Shown here piece after piece: positions 49,701-53,108 of a stretch of DNA of 53,108 nt. The notes beneath the pieces are model-generated. The model worked only from the letters and a program-made list of their open reading frames with translations, did not search any database and was not told the origin of the DNA. The DNA comes from T3Sed10-241 sp036796255 (lineage in GTDB: Bacteria; Bacteroidota; Bacteroidia; Flavobacteriales_D; Cryomorphaceae): assembly GCA_036796255.1 (NCBI GenBank), contig DAIRDH010000019.1:1-53108 (forward strand). Reading direction: 5' to 3'. How positions within the stretch are numbered: the stretch's first letter is position 1; each line of letters begins with the position of its first letter. The translations under genes and the position numbers were made by a program.

Positions 49701-50561
49701 CACGAAACTTTCTTCAAATGCCCCGGCGGTGGTTGGATAGGATGGGCCAAAAACGATGGCACCTGCATATAAATTACCCTGATTGTCATAGCTCGCGGTA
49801 AATCCAAAATTGCTCGTACCTGCGCCGATATAGCTTGAGAAGGCAATTTCAGGGTCGATGATCAGGGGCAAAGTGCTGTTATATCCTTCCGGGAAATGGT
49901 AGCTAACCCGATTTTTGCGCAAGCGGTACTCGCAGGGCACTGTGCGAATCACACCCTCCCCATCGCGTTGAAAGGCAAAGGGAGGTAGCTCGCTAAAAGC
50001 ACCCACTGAAGTTTCAATGATAAGGGCTCCATCCTCGATGCGCAACTTGTCGGCCCCATCTATTTCGACGCTTATCACAGCAGGGTCGCTGCCCGGCTGC
50101 ACCGTGAATTCATATTTCAATACCCCCCGGTTGAGGTCATAGCGCATGTCGATTCCCGGAAGGGCCTCTTTGTAAACGATGGTTTGATACCCCCGCACAT
50201 CCGACGCCCATCGGGATTCATCACGGCCAATGAAATAATTATAGCTGGTTGTGCTTTCTTTTCGTTTTTCGGCAGTGGCTTGATTCAGATTCATTCCTGT
50301 AAACCGCAGCTTTACCGCATGTTTGTTTCCGAAATCCCCTGCATCTTTTCCGTGAATGTAATTGTGCAATTTATCGTAAAATGTCTTTTCAGACACCACC
50401 ATGGTGAGGCCCTGATCATCGAGATAGGCGTGTGAACCATTCACCTCGGCCATGAAATGTACCGCAGGGTGCCACTGCCCTTTGTTTTCCAAAAAGGATG
50501 GATTACCTCCGTAAGAGAGGCTTACCAAGGCAATGCAGCACAGTGCAAAGAAATATTTCAT
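46713..50561 (-). CDS. Giant T9SS cargo with DUF7948-like, SBBP, PKD and Ig-like domains and gliding-type C-terminus
   Basis: A 1282-residue secreted protein. A signal peptide (about 1-18) is followed by the SFLENKGQWHPAV domain found at the front of many such proteins (about 20-240), a long run of SBBP-like beta-propeller repeats (about 245-760), one PKD domain (about 780-860, FIWDFGDGNSS) and four Ig-like repeats with WSPAxGL and TTTYTVT motifs (about 865-1180). The C-terminal type B gliding domain reads VPNAFTPDGDGLNDIFK, WDRWGELIFESDHIDDGWNG and ends EGHVTLIR. It is likely displayed through T9SS and a PorP-type partner. Start: ATG at 50561 preceded by GGGAGG; ATG at 50579 is also possible. 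Confidence 0.88.
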   Translation of the reverse strand: MKYFFALCCIALVSLSYGGNPSFLENKGQWHPAVHFMAEVNGSHAYLDDQGLTMVVSEKTFYDKLHNYIHGKDAGDFGNKHAVKLRFTGMNLNQATAEKRKESTTSYNYFIGRDESRWASDVRGYQTIVYKEALPGIDMRYDLNRGVLKYEFTVQPGSDPAVISVEIDGADKLRIEDGALIIETSVGAFSELPPFAFQRDGEGVIRTVPCEYRLRKNRVSYHFPEGYNSTLPLIIDPEIAFSSYIGAGTSNFGFTASYDNQGNLYAGAIVFGPSYPTTAGAFEESFVGGNIDCAITKFSADGTDLIYSTFIGGTDSEAPHSIVVSETGEAYVFGSTGSANFPITFGAFQSNFGGGGLTNTPVGFSYVNGSDMFISKINAAGTQLLGSTLIGGNGNDGVSINTPFVFNYGDTFRGEIVIDADGNPYVASASSSTNFPIVGGYANTLTGSVNGVIFKMNNNLTQMLWSTYTGGNGNETAIGLQLASDNSVYFTGGTAGNNMATTGAFQENNAGGIDGYIGHISADGGTLLHYTYLGTSQFDQTYFVQLDTDGFVYAVGQSQGDYPVSAGIYSNPNSGQFIQKLSPDLDAGEWSTVVGSGSGSVDISPSAFLVSNCGQIYIAGWGGSINSPSSTTNGLPVTPNAFQSTTDGDDFYVMVLGPDADGLVYATYFGGSQSQEHVDGGTSRFDKNGTVYQAVCAGCGGNDDFPTQPGVWAQSNNSTNCNLGVFKFVLSSVQSAAVVDAPDIICPESQVNFINLSTDAENFIWDFGDGNSSNATAPSHTYGAPGTYEVKLYASSDDGCLSPDSTTLSIEVLSPPDLSVNDFPNTCPGDPLDLEAEGADTYVWSPAANLTDANIPNPTFVGDVSTSLTVTGSTACGTESITINITVGSDAIEVSDNVAICPGQSAVLNASGANDFSWSPADGLNDPGSASPTASPEETTTYTVTAGTDDGCDAVASVQVVVLPPPPTLTGGGTYVSCNGSPVGISISGANVYSWSPAEGLSSSNTGNTTAAPANTTTYTVTGSNTCGDATAEVVVLVNSINVSINATEQVCFDTPFEVSARGGVSYKWQPPELFANPNLQATTARIRRSQVISVTGFDEDGCSSTAEQLIVLYPRPIVTAGRDRVVSFGDEVQIESNSAFPIVWQNDPNLSCLQCNFPIASPLETTTFYATVTSPDGCVERDSVTVSVRGNLYVPNAFTPDGDGLNDIFKASGIDILEFNMKIWDRWGELIFESDHIDDGWNGGRMGSDYYCPAGVYIYRLVATETKGDLIEKEGHVTLIR

Positions 50562-50678
50562 CACCTCCCAGGGACGCATAAGTGTAAAAATACACAATAC
50601 TGACGTGCTTAAAGCGCTAAAGTTGATCAATCTATTGTAAGTCCAATATTAAGTTTTTGGTGCAGACTCGTGGTGTCG

Positions 50679-50686
50679 CAAAGGTA
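50679..50686 (-). promoter_or_regulatory. Predicted -7 element for the giant cargo gene
   Basis: The minus strand reads TACCTTTG, a full TAnnTTTG match, leaving a leader of about 110 bases before the ATG at 50561, longer than elsewhere in the window. Confidence 0.4.
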
Positions 50687-50760
50687 TGCCCATTCGGCCA
50701 TCCACATTGGCTTGTCAATCATCTTTTGATTTGAAAAGCGATAAGCCAGTATTCGATGCA

Positions 50761-50768
50761 TATCTTCG
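50761..50768 (+). promoter_or_regulatory. Predicted -7-like element for the M23 lipoprotein gene
   Basis: TATCTTCG, one base from TAnnTTTG, ends four bases before the ATG at 50773. It supports that start over an in-frame ATG at 50686. Confidence 0.4.
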
Positions 50769-50772
50769 CAAA

Positions 50773-52032
50773 ATGCACATGATCCCAAGTAGATTTTTCG
50801 TTTGTTTCGCGCTGGTTTTATTCTTGTTTCCCTCATGCAATCAGATAGATGAAGCCCAGGAGCAAATTGAAGAAAGCGAACGCGAGATGGAATTGGCAGT
50901 GGAGCCAGCCCTGCGGTATGGCATCGATGAAGATGCTTTTCTGATCAGCGAGGGCAGCATTGGTAAAAATGAATTCCTGGCTGATATCCTGCTGCGGTAC
51001 AATGTCCCTTATGCGGCCATAGCAGAAATAGACCAGGCTTCACGCGATGTTTTTCCGGCAACTCAACTTAGGCATGGCAGCAAGTATGCGCTATTTTTGA
51101 GCAAAGATACGGTGAAAGAAGCCCACTACTTTGTGGTGGAAACAAGCCGTGAAGCATATGTGGTATACCAACTGCGCGACAGCGTAGCGGCTTATATGGG
51201 CACCAAGCCTGTGAATTACCGCCAGCGTGAAGCCAGCGGCGAGATTTACAATTCGCTTTACCAAACCATTGCCGACAATGACTTGCCCGTGGAGCTTGCA
51301 GCGGCCCTAAGTGATATCTACGCCTGGACTGTCGATTTTTACCGCATTCAAAAAGGAGATGGTTTCAAAGTCATTTTTACCGAAAAGGTGGTGGATGGTG
51401 AAGTGGTAGGCGTACAGGAAATTCTGGCAGCTGAGTTTACCCACCGTGGCCGGCCATTTCAGGCTTTCATTTTTGACGATGGTGAGAAGGTGAGCTACTA
51501 TGATGAGATGGGCGAGAGTTTGCGGAAAGCATTTTTGAAAGCACCGCTGGAATTTTCCCGCATCTCCTCGCGCTATTCGCTCAAGCGCTACCACCCCGTG
51601 CAGAAGCGTTGGAAGGCCCACCTCGGCACCGATTATGCCGCTCCCAATGGCACCCCAATCATGAGTACTGGCGATGGCACCGTAGTGGAGTCATCATACG
51701 GCAAGTACAATGGCAATTACGTCAAGGTGCGCCATAACAGCACTTACACCACCCAATACCTCCACATGTCGAAGCGCGCAGTGAAAAAAGGCGATGTGGT
51801 AAGGCAAGGCGAAACCATAGGCTACGTGGGCTCAACCGGGCTTGCCACAGGGCCGCATGTGTGCTACCGTTTTTGGAAAAACGGACAACAGATTGACCCC
51901 TACAGCGAGGAGATTCCACCCAGCGAGCCGGTGCCTGCCAACCTGCAGGTACAGTACAGGCAGCGTCTCGATACCCTTAGTATTGCGCTCAATGCCATTG
52001 CTGTTTCTGACGTGCCCGCCCAAGAACTTTAG
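50773..52032 (+). CDS. M23 family lipoprotein peptidase, variant active site
   Basis: A 419-residue lipoprotein (signal ending LFPSC, Cys22) with an acidic helical linker (about 25-50), an OapA/LysM-like beta region (about 60-130), and a C-terminal M23 domain. The HxxxD zinc motif is intact as HLGTD, and YLHMS supplies the usual His, but the final HxH motif reads GPHVCYRFW, with Cys in place of the second His. From memory this Cys variant recurs in Bacteroidota M23 proteins. In many of them the enzyme is thought to be active or a regulator; this cannot be decided here. The gene precedes leuS by 63 bases. The ATG at 50773 is chosen for the signal peptide. Confidence 0.87.
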   Translation: MHMIPSRFFVCFALVLFLFPSCNQIDEAQEQIEESEREMELAVEPALRYGIDEDAFLISEGSIGKNEFLADILLRYNVPYAAIAEIDQASRDVFPATQLRHGSKYALFLSKDTVKEAHYFVVETSREAYVVYQLRDSVAAYMGTKPVNYRQREASGEIYNSLYQTIADNDLPVELAAALSDIYAWTVDFYRIQKGDGFKVIFTEKVVDGEVVGVQEILAAEFTHRGRPFQAFIFDDGEKVSYYDEMGESLRKAFLKAPLEFSRISSRYSLKRYHPVQKRWKAHLGTDYAAPNGTPIMSTGDGTVVESSYGKYNGNYVKVRHNSTYTTQYLHMSKRAVKKGDVVRQGETIGYVGSTGLATGPHVCYRFWKNGQQIDPYSEEIPPSEPVPANLQVQYRQRLDTLSIALNAIAVSDVPAQEL

Positions 52033-52055
52033 GACTCGAAAAATGCCAAATTGGC

Positions 52056-52063
52056 TACCTTTG
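52056..52063 (+). promoter_or_regulatory. Predicted -7 element for leuS
   Basis: TACCTTTG matches TAnnTTTG exactly and lies 32 bases before the leuS ATG at 52096. Confidence 0.55.
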
Positions 52064-52095
52064 CGGCCTTAATCGAACCCGCAATTACCTCACCC

Positions 52096-53108
52096 ATGGA
52101 GTACAACTTTCGTGAAATAGAAAAGAAATGGCAGCAGCGCTGGGAAAGCGCGCAGACCTACAAAGTGGATGAAAGCAGTGCCGCTCCAAAATATTATGTG
52201 CTCGACATGTTTCCCTACCCCTCAGGAGCCGGGCTGCATGTGGGCCACCCGCTGGGCTATATCGCATCTGACATTATTGCGCGCTACCGCCGCCACAAAG
52301 GGTATAATGTGCTGCACCCCATGGGTTTCGATTCGTTTGGATTGCCGGCTGAGCAGTACGCCATACAGACCGGGCAGCACCCCGCCATCACCACCGAGGC
52401 CAACATAGCCCGATACACCCAGCAACTCAAGCGCCTGGGTTTCAATTACGACTGGAGCCGCGAGGTGCGCACCAGCGACCCGGCCTACTACCGCTGGACG
52501 CAGTGGATATTCAAACAACTCTACAATTCATGGTACAACAAAGCCAGCAACCGCGCCGAGAGCATTGATACCCTGGTTGCGGCTTTCGCCGAAAATGGCA
52601 CCTACGCAGTTGATGCCGCCATCGACAGGGACTGGTACAAAGCGCTCGACCTGGAAGGTTATCCTTTCGGAGAATATTTTGTCGGTGAGTTTACCGCCAC
52701 CGATTGGGAAGTACTCAACTCCAGGCAGCGCGAAGGCATCCTGCAGCACTACCGACTGGCCTACCTCTCTGACACCTGGGTAAACTGGTGCGAAGCCCTC
52801 GGCACCGTGCTGGCCAATGATGAGGTGAAAGACGGCCTCAGCGAGCGCGGCGGCCACCCTGTGGAGCAGCGCCTTATGAAGCAGTGGAGCTTGCGCATCA
52901 CCGCTTACGCTGATCGCCTGCTCGAAGGTCTCGACGAACTCGATTGGGCCGACAGCATCAAGGAAATGCAGCGCAACTGGATTGGCAAGTCTATCGGGGC
53001 CGCAGTGCGCTTTGGGATTGAAGGCCATGGCGCCCACATCGATGTATTCACCACCCGGGCCGACACCCTTTTTGGGGTCAACTTTATGGTGCTTGCACCA
53101 GAGCACGC
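52096..53108 (+). CDS. leuS: Leucyl-tRNA synthetase, 3' truncated by window end
   Basis: The first 337 codons of leucyl-tRNA synthetase, which charges tRNA(Leu). The catalytic domain begins with MEYNFREIEKKWQQRW and the ATP-binding HIGH-like motif HVGHP (in AGLHVGHPLGY), followed by LHPMGFDSFGLPAEQYA. The expected MQRNWIGKS and the start of the editing domain (TTRADTLFG) are present before the window ends. Two points differ from the E. coli enzyme: an insertion of about 80 residues (about 145-225) after the WTQWIFKQLY segment, and absence of the zinc-binding cysteines where the ZN1 loop should be. Both appear usual for Bacteroidota. Most of the protein lies beyond the window. Confidence 0.96.
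   Translation, partial: MEYNFREIEKKWQQRWESAQTYKVDESSAAPKYYVLDMFPYPSGAGLHVGHPLGYIASDIIARYRRHKGYNVLHPMGFDSFGLPAEQYAIQTGQHPAITTEANIARYTQQLKRLGFNYDWSREVRTSDPAYYRWTQWIFKQLYNSWYNKASNRAESIDTLVAAFAENGTYAVDAAIDRDWYKALDLEGYPFGEYFVGEFTATDWEVLNSRQREGILQHYRLAYLSDTWVNWCEALGTVLANDEVKDGLSERGGHPVEQRLMKQWSLRITAYADRLLEGLDELDWADSIKEMQRNWIGKSIGAAVRFGIEGHGAHIDVFTTRADTLFGVNFMVLAPEH

Larger units (their letters stand above)
50562..50772. other. Divergent spacer between the giant cargo gene and the M23 lipoprotein gene
   Basis: A 211-base gene-free region. On the minus strand TACCTTTG (50679-50686) is a full -7 match; on the plus strand TATCTTCG (50761-50768) is one base off. Small open frames here overlap these elements and look like chance. 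Confidence 0.5.

Noticed and set aside
50627..50836. A 69-codon minus-strand frame in the divergent spacer
   Set aside because: It overlaps the M23 signal peptide region and the predicted -7 elements; no domain is visible.
1..53108. tRNA, rRNA, CRISPR arrays, insertion sequences, phage genes and attachment sites
   Set aside because: No cloverleaf, repeat-spacer pattern, transposase or integrase motif was found, and the gene-free spaces are too short for most of them.

Overview
The window is a stretch of chromosome from a member of the Bacteroidota, most likely a Flavobacteriales/Cryomorphaceae-like marine or freshwater bacterium. The evidence is type IX secretion (T9SS) machinery and cargo (SprE/PorW, PorP/SprF, two proteins with gliding-type C-terminal domains), family-specific proteins (DUF4837, DUF4292, DUF3667, the TTG/TAnnTTTG promoter style), a split ATP synthase operon lacking beta and epsilon, and a Bacteroidota-style leucyl-tRNA synthetase. 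I see no phage, insertion sequence, CRISPR array or RNA gene. Coding density is very high: no gene-free stretch exceeds about 210 bases, apart from a 100-N assembly gap inside atpB.

Layout. 1-1395: 3' part of an S9 oligopeptidase. 1420-13403 (minus strand): an envelope/housekeeping run, in transcription order enoyl-CoA hydratase, Wzx-like flippase, dut, sugar nucleotidyltransferase, TPR lipoprotein, DUF4292 lipoprotein, EnvC-like protein, tatA, gatA, LysM lytic transglycosylase and DUF4837 lipoprotein, with many 1-60 nt overlaps. 13474-15624 (plus): a secreted M6-like metalloprotease. 15613-19299 (minus): a 1228-residue membrane histidine kinase. 19395-27952 (minus): sprE/porW, bactofilin, atpZ, a small membrane protein, then atpB-E-F-H-A-G, closed by an intrinsic terminator.

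28080-36398 (plus): M23 peptidase, GH3 protein, VWA protein, dxr, rseP, an orphan HPt and receiver pair, and a DUF3667 membrane protein. 36421-37500: FAD oxidoreductase. 37627-46103 (plus): a five-gene surface operon with a repeat-containing surface protein, a small T9SS cargo, PorP/SprF, and two OmpA/beta-propeller proteins. 46176-46706: 3-hydroxyanthranilate dioxygenase. 46713-50561 (minus): a very large T9SS cargo with PKD/Ig-like domains. 50773-52032: M23 lipoprotein. 52096-end: start of leuS.

The unifying theme is the cell envelope: peptidoglycan turnover (two M23 proteins, an EnvC-like activator, a lytic transglycosylase), lipid and protein export, T9SS secretion with outer-membrane anchoring, and proton-driven energy supply. 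The observations most worth following are the ~109-residue module repeated five and two times in the paired OmpA proteins, a terminator-like hairpin between atpE and atpF, the oversized histidine kinase, and the orphan HPt-receiver pair next to rseP.
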